Assembly: GCA_017472635.1 (NCBI GenBank)
Contig: JAFUPU010000038.1
Coordinates: 1 to 32,406, forward strand
Length of the DNA stretch: 32,406 bases
Source: Bacteroidaceae bacterium
GTDB lineage: Bacteria > Bacteroidota > Bacteroidia > Bacteroidales > Bacteroidaceae
Direction: 5' to 3'
The notes beneath the pieces are model-generated. The model saw only the letters and a program-made list of their open reading frames with translations. It was not told the origin of the DNA and made no database searches. Numbering within the stretch: position 1 is the first letter of the stretch; every line of letters begins with the position of its first letter. Positions 24,875-32,406 of the stretch are shown here, piece after piece. The translations under genes and the position numbers were made by a program.

Positions 24875-25455
24875 ACTAACCAGTCGGCATTTTCATCATC
24901 CATCATTTCATGCTCGTCACCCGCTTCATCGGCAGTGGCTTCTAACGTATACTTCACACAATGCAAGGCACGCATGGTATTTACCAACGTCTGTCCCCAA
25001 TAGAGGGCAAAATGCTCGCGACAAAGGGCGAGTGCATCGTGCATCGTTTCATCGAAACCGAGTTTGAATACACTCACAAAGTCTTTGACATCCTGGTAAA
25101 TGTCTGCCAAGTCTTCTGAAATACGCCGGGTGATGGGAGTATCGCTATATACCATATCCTGAAGGAAGACTTCAAGGTAATCGTCATGTTCAGCCATCAG
25201 AGAAGCCAACGAGTATCGCAAACACTCGTAATCTTCCTCCGTTACAAAGGTTTCGGGCAGGGTTTCGCTCTCAACCTCGCAAGCAGGCAACATAGAAGCT
25301 TTGATATATAACAAGGGCAGAATTTTCAAGATTGTATCTACAAATTCGCGGCGCTGGAGACGCTCTGTACGTTCAAGAAATGCACAAAATTCAGCAGCTA
25401 CGGTCACAAACTCAACCGTATCTCTGTTAAATATGACGGGTTCTTTATCTTCCAT
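24871..25455 (-). CDS. DUF5063 protein
   Basis: A 194-residue acidic, helical, soluble protein without signal peptide, matching DUF5063 as I recall it (FVTVAAEFCAFLERTE near the start, HFALYWGQTLVNTMRALH near the end). No function is assigned to the family. It heads the minus-strand unit DUF5063 - exonuclease - rlmI, whose tight packing suggests a link to RNA processing or modification. It has an exact TAnnTTTG promoter element and is divergent from ftsK. Confidence 0.8.
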   Translation of the reverse strand: MEDKEPVIFNRDTVEFVTVAAEFCAFLERTERLQRREFVDTILKILPLLYIKASMLPACEVESETLPETFVTEEDYECLRYSLASLMAEHDDYLEVFLQDMVYSDTPITRRISEDLADIYQDVKDFVSVFKLGFDETMHDALALCREHFALYWGQTLVNTMRALHCVKYTLEATADEAGDEHEMMDDENADWLV

Positions 25456-25473
25456 AATTTCTGTTTAAAGGTG

Positions 25474-25481
25474 CAAAGGTA
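25474..25481 (-). promoter_or_regulatory. Candidate -7 element for the DUF5063 operon
   Basis: TACCTTTG on the minus strand, about 20 bp before the DUF5063 ATG. The upstream box is uncertain because the nearest TTG/TTTG matches are at 14 and 23 bp. Confidence 0.5.
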
Positions 25482-25525
25482 GAAAAAAAAAGGAGCAATT
25501 CGACCAAAAGTTCGCAAAATCATAT

Positions 25526-25533
25526 TAAATTTG
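25526..25533 (+). promoter_or_regulatory. Candidate -7 element for ftsK
   Basis: An exact TAAATTTG lies 26 bp before the ftsK ATG. It is back-to-back with the DUF5063 promoter in a 104-bp divergent region. No clear upstream box was seen. Confidence 0.5.
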
Positions 25534-25559
25534 CAGCTGGTTACTAAAATTGAACTGTC

Positions 25560-28010
25560 ATGGCGAAGAAAAAACAAGAAAAAGTGAGCGCAAAACCCCA
25601 AAAAGAGCCCAATAAATTCATCCAAATGCTGACTAACCCCAAAAAGAATGAGGTGGTGCAATTTGTCACAGGTCTGCTGTGTGTATTCATGGCATTTTAC
25701 CTGTTGATAACCTTTGTATCCTTCTTGACTACCGGTGCTGCCGACCATAGCATATTGGAAGCACCTGAAGCACACGACATGGGCATGAATACAGACATAC
25801 AAAACCACTCGGGGGTGCAGGGAAGCTTGATAGCCAATTTCTTGATTAATGGTTGCTTCGGACTTGCCTCGTTTTTCATCGTCATATTCTTGGGAGTAGC
25901 GGGTTTGAAGCTGATGCGTGCTTACAATATTGTACTCACCAAATGGTTTTTCTGCTGCTCGTTGCTGCTCATCTGGTTTTCTATAGCTTTGGGATTTCTG
26001 TTTGAAGGGACCTTTGACAAATCACACATCTACCCCGGAGGAATGCACGGACACAATGTGAGCCTATGGCTCGAATCACAAATCGGAACTCCGGGCGTAT
26101 GCCTGTTGCTGCTTGCCGTAGCCATCCTGTTCGCCATCTACCTGAGCCGCGAAACCATGAACCTGATAAGACGCATATTGCACCCCGAAATTTCGTTGGA
26201 GAGATGGAAACGGACAAAGGGCACATCAAACAAAGAAGAGCCCTTACCGGCTGAACAAGAGGAGGATACCAGTCAAGAGATAGAACTGACAATAGAGACT
26301 CAAGAAGAAGAGGAAAAAGAGAACGACGAAGTGAAACAACTCGCCGTAGAGATACCTTTGGATACGGATGACACTCCACAAGAGGAAGAAGCTGATGCCG
26401 AACAAACGGAACAAGAAGAGAAAGAGATTGAGATGATAGTTGAAGAAGGAGGAACCGAAGAGGATGAAGCATATCAAGGTCCTGATTTAGAACCATACAA
26501 CCCCAAATTAGACCTGGAGAACTACCACTATCCCACCCTCGACCTGTTGAAGAAGTATGACAACATAGCTCCTTCAGTAAGCAGTGAAGAGTTGAATGCC
26601 AACAAAGATCGCATTATAGAGGTGCTACTCAACTTCGGGGTGAAAATTGCCTCTATCAAAGCGACTGTAGGACCTACCATCACCCTTTACGAGATTACGC
26701 CGGCACCGGGCATACGCATTGCAAAAATACGTAACCTGGAAAACGACATTGCACTGAGCCTCTCGGCATTGGGTATACGTATCATTGCGCCAATCCCGGG
26801 AAAAGGTACCATCGGTATCGAAGTGCCAAACAAAAATCCGCGCATCGTATCGATGGAGTCAATCATTGCCAGCAAAAAATACCAAGAGAGCGAGTTGGAA
26901 TTGCCCGTTGCCGTAGGAAAAACCATCAGTAACGAAGTATACATGTTTGATTTGGCAAAAGCTCCTCACCTGCTTGTTGCCGGTGCTACAGGTATGGGTA
27001 AATCTGTCGGACTAAACGCCATCGTAACTTCTTTGCTATACAAGAAACATCCGGCAGAACTGAAATTTGTTATCATCGACCCCAAAAAAGTGGAGTTCAG
27101 CATCTATGCCCCTATCGAGAATCATTTCCTTGCCAAACTTCCTGACGGAGACGACGCCATCATTACCGATGTTAAAAAAGTGGTCATGACACTGAACTCG
27201 CTATGTGTAGAAATGGACACTCGATATGACCTGCTGAAAAGTGCCGGTGCACGTAACATCAAAGAATACAACAACAAATTCATAGAGCGCAAACTGAACC
27301 CTGAAAAAGGACACAAATACCTGCCCTACATTGTAGTCATCGTTGACGAGTTTGGCGACCTGATAATGACCGCCGGCAAAGAGGTGGAACTCCCTATTGC
27401 ACGTATCGCCCAATTGGCACGTGCCGTAGGTATACACATGATTATTGCGACCCAACGCCCAACAACAAACATCATCACCGGAACCATCAAAGCAAACTTC
27501 CCGGCGCGTATGGCTTTCCGCACCTCATCTATGATTGACTCACGCACCATCCTCGACCGACCGGGTGCCAACCAATTGATAGGCAAGGGCGATATGCTGT
27601 ACTTGCAAGGTCAAGACCCGGTGCGTGTACAATGCGCTTTCGTGGATACACCCGAGGTCGAACAAATAGTAAGCCACATCAGCACCCAACAAAGCTATCT
27701 CAGTGCATTCATGCTGCCCGAACCACCCGTCGAAGGCGGTGAAGGAGGAGGCGGAGGTGCCGCTGACGTTGACATGAACCGACTCGACCCGATGATACGC
27801 GAAGCTGCCAAACTCATCATCATACACCAACAGGGCTCAACCTCGCTGATACAACGCAAGTTCTCTATCGGATACAACCGGGCCGGACGCATCATGGACC
27901 AATTGGAACGGATAGGAGTAGTAGGACCGGCACAAGGCAGTAAGCCACGTGACGTACTCTGTCAGACTGAAATTGATTTAGACCTGATAATGAGTAATCT
28001 CCCTTCGTAA
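25560..28010 (+). CDS. ftsK: DNA translocase FtsK/SpoIIIE
   Basis: A septum-associated DNA pump that clears and aligns the chromosome terminus at division. The protein is 816 residues. About four membrane segments lie within residues 35-205 and anchor it. A strongly acidic Glu-rich linker (about 225-310) joins them to the motor. The motor has Walker A GATGMGKS (475-482), Walker B VIVDEFGDL (about 595-603) and the IIATQRPTTN segment. A Gly-rich hinge (GGEGGGGGA) leads to the winged-helix gamma domain (about 740-805, AKLIIIHQQGSTSLIQRKF), which reads polar DNA motifs. The linker is short relative to E. coli FtsK, as is common in this phylum. It heads the run ftsK - lolA-like - trxB - ptb - buk. 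Confidence 0.95.
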   Translation: MAKKKQEKVSAKPQKEPNKFIQMLTNPKKNEVVQFVTGLLCVFMAFYLLITFVSFLTTGAADHSILEAPEAHDMGMNTDIQNHSGVQGSLIANFLINGCFGLASFFIVIFLGVAGLKLMRAYNIVLTKWFFCCSLLLIWFSIALGFLFEGTFDKSHIYPGGMHGHNVSLWLESQIGTPGVCLLLLAVAILFAIYLSRETMNLIRRILHPEISLERWKRTKGTSNKEEPLPAEQEEDTSQEIELTIETQEEEEKENDEVKQLAVEIPLDTDDTPQEEEADAEQTEQEEKEIEMIVEEGGTEEDEAYQGPDLEPYNPKLDLENYHYPTLDLLKKYDNIAPSVSSEELNANKDRIIEVLLNFGVKIASIKATVGPTITLYEITPAPGIRIAKIRNLENDIALSLSALGIRIIAPIPGKGTIGIEVPNKNPRIVSMESIIASKKYQESELELPVAVGKTISNEVYMFDLAKAPHLLVAGATGMGKSVGLNAIVTSLLYKKHPAELKFVIIDPKKVEFSIYAPIENHFLAKLPDGDDAIITDVKKVVMTLNSLCVEMDTRYDLLKSAGARNIKEYNNKFIERKLNPEKGHKYLPYIVVIVDEFGDLIMTAGKEVELPIARIAQLARAVGIHMIIATQRPTTNIITGTIKANFPARMAFRTSSMIDSRTILDRPGANQLIGKGDMLYLQGQDPVRVQCAFVDTPEVEQIVSHISTQQSYLSAFMLPEPPVEGGEGGGGGAADVDMNRLDPMIREAAKLIIIHQQGSTSLIQRKFSIGYNRAGRIMDQLERIGVVGPAQGSKPRDVLCQTEIDLDLIMSNLPS

Positions 28011-28048
28011 GAAAAACAAACCGACAAACAAAACCCGTAGAAAAAAAG

Positions 28049-28699
28049 ATGAAAAGATATATAGGAGTCATTTTCACCCTGCTTATATGTAGCCTACCTT
28101 ACACGGCAACCGCACAAAAAGAGGCTAAAGCCAAACAGATATTAGACAAGACGGCAGAGGCTTTTAAAAAAGCAGCCCCTCTGAGCGCCGATTTCACCTT
28201 AACGGTATGGAACCACGGAAGCCCGCAAAACGAAACAAGTGGAACCATCGTGCTAAAGGGAGAAATGTTTCATCTTACCACTCCATCAGTCATTACTTGG
28301 TTTAACGGAGAAACCCAATGGAGTTATTTGCCCGCCAACGAAGAGGTGAACATCAGCCAACCTACCGAAGAAGAGTTGCAAAACATAAACCCCTACTCGT
28401 TTGTTAAACTATACCGGAAAGGATATGACTACCGGCTGGGTGACAAGACTTCATACAAAGGGAAAGCCATTCACGAAATAAGGCTTACGGCTGAAAACGA
28501 CAAGTCCCCCTTTAGTGAAGTGACCTTGTATATCACCCAAGCCGACCTGCTTCCCCTCTATCTGAAGGTGAAAGAACAAGGCGGAGGATACAACACCATC
28601 GATATCCGCCAATGCCAGCAAAGAGTGAACGCAAACGAAAAAGACTTTGAGTTTGACAAGAAGAAACATCCCCATGCCGAGGTAATAGACCTCCGGTAA
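28049..28699 (+). CDS. LolA-like outer-membrane lipoprotein carrier
   Basis: A 216-residue periplasmic protein with a signal peptide (1-22, ending TATA|Q). It has a LolA-type half-barrel pattern (LSADFTLTVWNHG, GTIVLKGEMFHLTTPSVITWFNGETQWSY), so it probably shuttles lipoproteins from the inner to the outer membrane. The match is clear over the N-terminal 130 residues and weaker after that. It begins 38 bp after ftsK, which puts it in the same transcription unit; the ftsK-lolA neighbourhood is also seen in proteobacteria. Confidence 0.82.
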   Translation: MKRYIGVIFTLLICSLPYTATAQKEAKAKQILDKTAEAFKKAAPLSADFTLTVWNHGSPQNETSGTIVLKGEMFHLTTPSVITWFNGETQWSYLPANEEVNISQPTEEELQNINPYSFVKLYRKGYDYRLGDKTSYKGKAIHEIRLTAENDKSPFSEVTLYITQADLLPLYLKVKEQGGGYNTIDIRQCQQRVNANEKDFEFDKKKHPHAEVIDLR

Positions 28700-28798
28700 G
28701 AAAAAAACAAGCAGCCTCATCAGATTTATATATAATAAAGAGGCAAAAAGAGATATAAAAAAAGAATTAGGGAAAAAACAAAATAAAGAAAAAAACGT

Positions 28799-29740
28799 AT
28801 GACAGAAAGAGTCAGATGCCTGATTATAGGTTCAGGACCAGCCGGATACACGGCTGCTATTTACACGGGACGTGCTAACCTTAACCCCGTATTGTATGAG
28901 GGAATACAACCCGGAGGTCAGTTGACCATCACCACCGAAGTAGAAAATTTCCCCGGTTATCCCGAAGGTATCGGAGGCACTGAGCTGATGGACGACCTGC
29001 GCAAACAAGCCGAAAGATTTGGTGTCGACATCCGACAAGGTATCGCCACCCAAGCCGACCTCAGCAAAGCGCCTTATAAAATCACGATAGACGATGACAA
29101 AATTATCGAAGCCGATACCGTCATCATCTCCACCGGTGCCACCGCCAAATACTTGGGACTCGACGATGAAAAAAAATATGCCGGCATGGGAGTCAGCGCT
29201 TGTGCCACATGCGACGGATTCTTTTACCGCAAAAAGGTTGTAGCCGTGGTAGGTGGAGGAGACACCGCGTGTGAAGAAGCCATCTACCTTGCCGGATTAG
29301 CTAACAAAGTATATTTAATAGTACGCAAGCCTTATCTGCGGGCAAGCCAAATCATGCAAGACCGCGTATTGAGTAATCCGAAGATTGAAGTTCTCTTCGA
29401 GCACAACACCTTAGGACTCTTCGGTGAAGACGGAGTAGAAGGCGCTCACGTGGTAAAGCGTTTGGGAGAAGCTGATGAAGAACGATACGATATAGCCATT
29501 GACGGATTTTTCCTTGCTATTGGTCACAAGCCAAACTCCGACATTTTCAAAGAATGGATTGACACCGACGAAGTTGGATACATCATCACCGAAGGAGCTA
29601 CTCCACGTACCAAAGTTCCTGGTGTGTTCGCCGCCGGTGACGTGGCTGATCCACATTACCGCCAAGCCATCACCGCGGCTGCCAGTGGATGTAAAGCCGC
29701 CATTGAAGCTGAACGCTACCTCTCAGAGCACAATCTCTAA
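28799..29740 (+). CDS. trxB: Thioredoxin reductase
   Basis: A 313-residue NADPH-dependent flavoprotein that reduces thioredoxin. It shows the FAD-binding motif GSGPAGY (11-17), the redox-active CATC (135-138) and the NADPH-binding motif GGGDTACEE (152-160). The C-terminal FAD motif is GVFAAGDVADPHYRQ. It is of standard length. An AT-rich 99-bp leader separates it from the lolA-like gene. I saw no TAnnTTTG there, so it may be read from upstream. Cytosolic thiol redox control is the known role. Confidence 0.96.
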   Translation: MTERVRCLIIGSGPAGYTAAIYTGRANLNPVLYEGIQPGGQLTITTEVENFPGYPEGIGGTELMDDLRKQAERFGVDIRQGIATQADLSKAPYKITIDDDKIIEADTVIISTGATAKYLGLDDEKKYAGMGVSACATCDGFFYRKKVVAVVGGGDTACEEAIYLAGLANKVYLIVRKPYLRASQIMQDRVLSNPKIEVLFEHNTLGLFGEDGVEGAHVVKRLGEADEERYDIAIDGFFLAIGHKPNSDIFKEWIDTDEVGYIITEGATPRTKVPGVFAAGDVADPHYRQAITAAASGCKAAIEAERYLSEHNL

Positions 29741-29780
29741 GAATAACGAAAGCCTGATGTAAGACCAATCTGACATGTAG

Positions 29781-30689
29781 ATGAGCACCATTCAAAATTT
29801 CGACCAGCTGATTAACAGCCTTCATAAAAGGCAAATCCACAAAAAGGTAGCAGTAGTATGTCCACACGACCCGCATACCGAATATGTAATCACCCGTAGT
29901 TTAAGAGAGGGGATTGCCGAATTTCTGCTTTTCACAACCACCGAACACTTGACATACGTCGAGCGCATAAAGATGCTTTTCCCTGAACAGGTAGAGATAC
30001 GTTTGGCTACAGATGGTGACGATGCCGCCCGCCTCGGAGTAACCGCTGTAAGGGAAGGCGAAGCAGGTGTGTTAATGAAAGGGACACTCAACACCGACAA
30101 TCTGCTTCGTGCCGTTTTGGACAAGCAGCACGGATTACTTCCACCGGGGAAGACGCTCAGTCACCTGACGGTAGCACAATTACCGGGATACAACAAAGTA
30201 TTGTTTTTCTCCGACGTTGCGGTTATCCCCCGCCCTACCCTCGAACAATATCAGGCAATACTCGACTACGACCTGAAGATATGCCGCCACTTGGGAATCG
30301 AAGAGCCACGGGTAGCCTTGATTCATTGCACCGAAAAAACCAATGAGAAATTTCCTCATACCGTCAGCTATGCCGCACTAAAGCAACAAGCCATTGAAGG
30401 AAGATACGGAAAAACATACATAGACGGGCCTATGGATGTGAAGACCGCATGCGACCACCATAGTGCCGAGGTCAAAGGGATTAGTTCACCCGTTACCGGA
30501 CAAGCCGACCTGCTCATCTTCCCCAATATCGAGGCGGGAAATACATTCTACAAAACCGTTTCACTCTTTGGACAAGCCGATATGGCAGGCATACTCACAG
30601 GCACCCTTGCACCGGTAGTCGTCTCCTCACGGGCTGACTCCAACGAATCAAAATATTACAGTCTGATATTGGCTTGCATTTGTGAATAA
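29781..30689 (+). CDS. ptb: Phosphate butyryltransferase
   Basis: Converts butyryl-CoA (or branched-chain acyl-CoA) plus phosphate to the acyl phosphate. The protein is 302 residues. Family segments include VLMKGTLNTDNLLRAVL and VDGPM-type IDGPMDVKTACDHHSA, with SRADSNESKYYSL at the C terminus, as in the Ptb/Pta group. Assignment to Ptb rather than phosphate acetyltransferase rests on length and on the following butyrate kinase gene, 35 bp downstream. The pair would generate ATP by substrate-level phosphorylation. Whether the substrate is butyrate, isobutyrate or isovalerate cannot be told. Confidence 0.88.
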   Translation: MSTIQNFDQLINSLHKRQIHKKVAVVCPHDPHTEYVITRSLREGIAEFLLFTTTEHLTYVERIKMLFPEQVEIRLATDGDDAARLGVTAVREGEAGVLMKGTLNTDNLLRAVLDKQHGLLPPGKTLSHLTVAQLPGYNKVLFFSDVAVIPRPTLEQYQAILDYDLKICRHLGIEEPRVALIHCTEKTNEKFPHTVSYAALKQQAIEGRYGKTYIDGPMDVKTACDHHSAEVKGISSPVTGQADLLIFPNIEAGNTFYKTVSLFGQADMAGILTGTLAPVVVSSRADSNESKYYSLILACICE

Positions 30690-30724
30690 ACATCATCACC
30701 AAACCCGTCAAAACAAAACTACCC

Positions 30725-31783
30725 TTGAAGATATTAGTCATCAACCCCGGCTCTACCTCAACCAAACTGGCTCTATATGAAGATGAAAAGCCAATATGGA
30801 TAGCCGGAGCACACCATCCAGCCAAAGAACTGGCTCAGTTTCACCATGTAAACGAGCAATATGAATACCGCAAACAATTTGTATTAAACCAACTGAACCG
30901 TGGAGGCATCCCTTTAGAGTTTGATGCCATCATTGCACGGGGAGGGCTGCTCAAACCAACCCCCAGCGGGGTCTATGCCATCAATGAGCAGATGAAATAC
31001 GACCTGATACATAGCCAACTCGAACATGCCTGCAACTTAGGCGGACTCATAGCACAAGAATTGGCATCCGAAATCGGATGTCCGGCATATATCGCCGACC
31101 CTGAGGTGGTAGACGAGTTACAACCCGTAGCACGCATCACAGGCATACCCGGCATCGAACGCATCTCCATTTTCCATGCGCTGAATAGCAAAGCCGTATC
31201 GCGCCGGTATGCCAAATCCATCGGACGACGTTACGAAGAGCTGAACCTGATAGTGGCACACTTGGGAGGAGGCATCTCGGTGGGAGCACACCGCCAAGGA
31301 CAAGTCATTGATGTCAACAATGCACTCAATGGCGATGGTCCCTTCACACCCGAACGGGCAGGTACCGTCCCTGCCGACCAACTTGCCGAGCTGTGTTTTA
31401 GCGGTAAATACACACTGAAACAAATCAAACGCATGCTCAACGGCAAGGGAGGACTGACGGCACATTTAGGGAACAACGACATGATAACGATTGCAGCCAA
31501 AGCAGCCGATGGCGAAGAGCCTTACAAAAGTGTGCTCGATGCCATGCTCTACACCATAGCCAAACAAGTGGGTGCAATGTATGTCACCCTATTGGGAAAA
31601 TGCGATGCCATCATCCTAACCGGAGGCATTGTGCATAGCGACTATTGCGCTGCTGAACTGAAAAAACAAATCGAATATCTTGCTCCCATCGTGCTGATGC
31701 CCGGTGAAGATGAATTGGGTTCATTGGCATTTAATGCCCTCGGAGCCTTACGTGGTGAATTACCCCTGCAGGTCTACGCGTAA
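30725..31783 (+). CDS. buk: Butyrate kinase
   Basis: Transfers phosphate from butyryl phosphate (or a branched-chain homologue) to ADP. The protein is 352 residues in the acetokinase/ASKHA fold: phosphate-1 loop NPGSTSTK (6-13), VAHLGGGISVGAH and ILTGGIVHSD. The open frame begins with TTG at 30725. No in-frame ATG exists between it and the upstream stop at 30683-30685, and the family-typical N terminus MKILVINPGSTSTK aligns exactly when TTG is read as Met. Last gene of the ftsK-buk run. Confidence 0.92.
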   Translation: MKILVINPGSTSTKLALYEDEKPIWIAGAHHPAKELAQFHHVNEQYEYRKQFVLNQLNRGGIPLEFDAIIARGGLLKPTPSGVYAINEQMKYDLIHSQLEHACNLGGLIAQELASEIGCPAYIADPEVVDELQPVARITGIPGIERISIFHALNSKAVSRRYAKSIGRRYEELNLIVAHLGGGISVGAHRQGQVIDVNNALNGDGPFTPERAGTVPADQLAELCFSGKYTLKQIKRMLNGKGGLTAHLGNNDMITIAAKAADGEEPYKSVLDAMLYTIAKQVGAMYVTLLGKCDAIILTGGIVHSDYCAAELKKQIEYLAPIVLMPGEDELGSLAFNALGALRGELPLQVYA

Positions 31784-31874
31784 TTATGAGTGGAAAAGCC
31801 CAAGCCAATACGCTCCATATTTATAACAAGGAGATACTCCGACGGATAAGAGCTAAAAGGTTATTATAAAGTAA

Positions 31875-31920
31875 AGAGAGAGGACGTGTCTACATCAATT
31901 CATAGACACGTCCTCTCTCT
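31875..31920. terminator. Perfect 18-bp hairpin between convergent buk and rseP, possible bidirectional terminator
   Basis: Arms 31875-31892 and 31903-31920 pair without mismatch around a 10-nt loop. On the minus strand the exit side is T-rich (TTTACTTTATAATAACC). On the plus strand it is only moderately T-rich. The position between convergent genes fits termination of both. Confidence 0.7.
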
Positions 31921-31988
31921 CTTATAGAATCTGTTTCTTCTGGCAAAGCCATTCAGTATGAATGGATGTTACTCAAAAACATATTGTG

Positions 31989-32406
31989 CTAAAATGCGAA
32001 CCTTATAAGGTCATTAAGGTTTGCCCAAATCAACAGAGCAAACAACAACACCAGACCAATCATTTGCGCCCGTTCCATAAACTTCTCACTGGGCTTACGG
32101 CGAGTTATCACCTCATAGAGCAAGAAAAACACATGTCCGCCATCCAATGCCGGTATGGGCAGAATGTTCATTACTGCAAGTATGATAGAGAGGAAAGCGG
32201 TCATCTTCCAAAAGAGATACCAATTCCATTGGGCGGGGAAGATGCGACCGATAGTACCAAATCCACCCAAGCTGTTAACTCCCTCTTTGGTGAATACATA
32301 TTTCATATCAGACACATATCCCTTCAACACATTCAATCCATAGTTGATTACTGCCGGGAAAGAGGCGAAAAATCCATAATCAAGCTTTGTATATTCATAT
32401 CCCAAC
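31989..32406 (-). CDS. rseP: RseP-type site-2 metalloprotease, C-terminal part (runs off the window)
   Basis: The last 138 or so codons of an intramembrane zinc protease. The visible part holds the conserved LDG motif region (MNILPIPALDGGH), which supplies the third zinc ligand, and the final membrane helices. The HExxH motif and PDZ domains lie beyond the window edge. No true start is visible; the TTG at 32403-32405 is internal to the protein. Site-2 proteases of this type cut membrane-bound anti-sigma factors or remnant signal peptides. The exact substrate here is unknown. Confidence 0.85.
   Translation of the reverse strand, partial: LGYEYTKLDYGFFASFPAVINYGLNVLKGYVSDMKYVFTKEGVNSLGGFGTIGRIFPAQWNWYLFWKMTAFLSIILAVMNILPIPALDGGHVFFLLYEVITRRKPSEKFMERAQMIGLVLLFALLIWANLNDLIRFAF

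Noticed and set aside
28700-28798. Possible riboswitch or promoter ahead of trxB
   Set aside because: Only a weak GCCTC/GAGGC pairing and AT-rich sequence are visible; no known aptamer pattern and no TAnnTTTG.

Overview
The window looks like chromosomal DNA of a gut-type Bacteroidales, probably Bacteroidaceae or a close relative; I cannot fix the genus. Three things point there. Many genes are preceded by the Bacteroidetes sigma-factor motif TAnnTTTG (several exact copies, some with a TTG-type box 17-20 bp upstream) rather than by Shine-Dalgarno sites. The gene families are Bacteroidetes hallmarks: class III FBPase, DUF5686, DUF5103, DUF4293, DUF5063, the divergent omega subunit and ptb-buk. 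Local gene order (bamD-rpoZ-DUF4293; DUF5063-exonuclease-rlmI) is also typical, as far as I recall.

Layout. 1-351: AT-rich, gene-free, ending in a promoter. 352-912: a four-helix-bundle gene broken by one clear and two probable frameshifts. 926-1660 (-): sugar-nucleotide-type nucleotidyltransferase, divergent from fbp (1830-3827). fbp ends in a strong hairpin terminator whose T-tract touches the ATG of a cbpA-like J-protein (3919-4794). 4968-6976 (-): pheS and a GT2 glycosyltransferase. 7150-9726: large DUF5686 outer-membrane protein. 9840-12749: rarA, a 2-hydroxyacid dehydrogenase and a TRIC/UPF0126 membrane protein, probably one operon. 12752-16146 (-): DUF5103 and uvrB. 16302-18046: bamD-rpoZ-DUF4293, closed by a terminator.

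18233-22043 is the accessory part and the most interesting. An exported protein with ten near-identical 42-residue TPRs overlaps a membrane-anchored TIR protein. The TIR domain keeps the W-x3-E type catalytic glutamate. The predicted layout is a periplasmic sensor or scaffold paired with a cytosolic NADase-type effector through a transmembrane helix. About 920 bp of repeat-rich non-coding DNA follow (22044-22968), holding four 22-bp tandem repeats with an inverted copy, a cluster of GGTGAAA/TTTCACC repeats, and a compact minus-strand small-RNA candidate with its own promoter and terminator.

22969-25455 (-): rlmI-like methyltransferase, DEDDy 3'-5' exonuclease and DUF5063. 25560-31783 (+): ftsK, a LolA-like carrier, trxB, ptb and buk (TTG start). 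The window ends inside the C-terminal part of an RseP-type site-2 protease (-).

Most of the window is core housekeeping: gluconeogenesis, translation, DNA repair and segregation, outer-membrane biogenesis, redox and acyl-phosphate energy metabolism. The TPR-TIR pair is the obvious non-core insertion. All statements rest on reading the sequence and remembered family knowledge; no database search was run.
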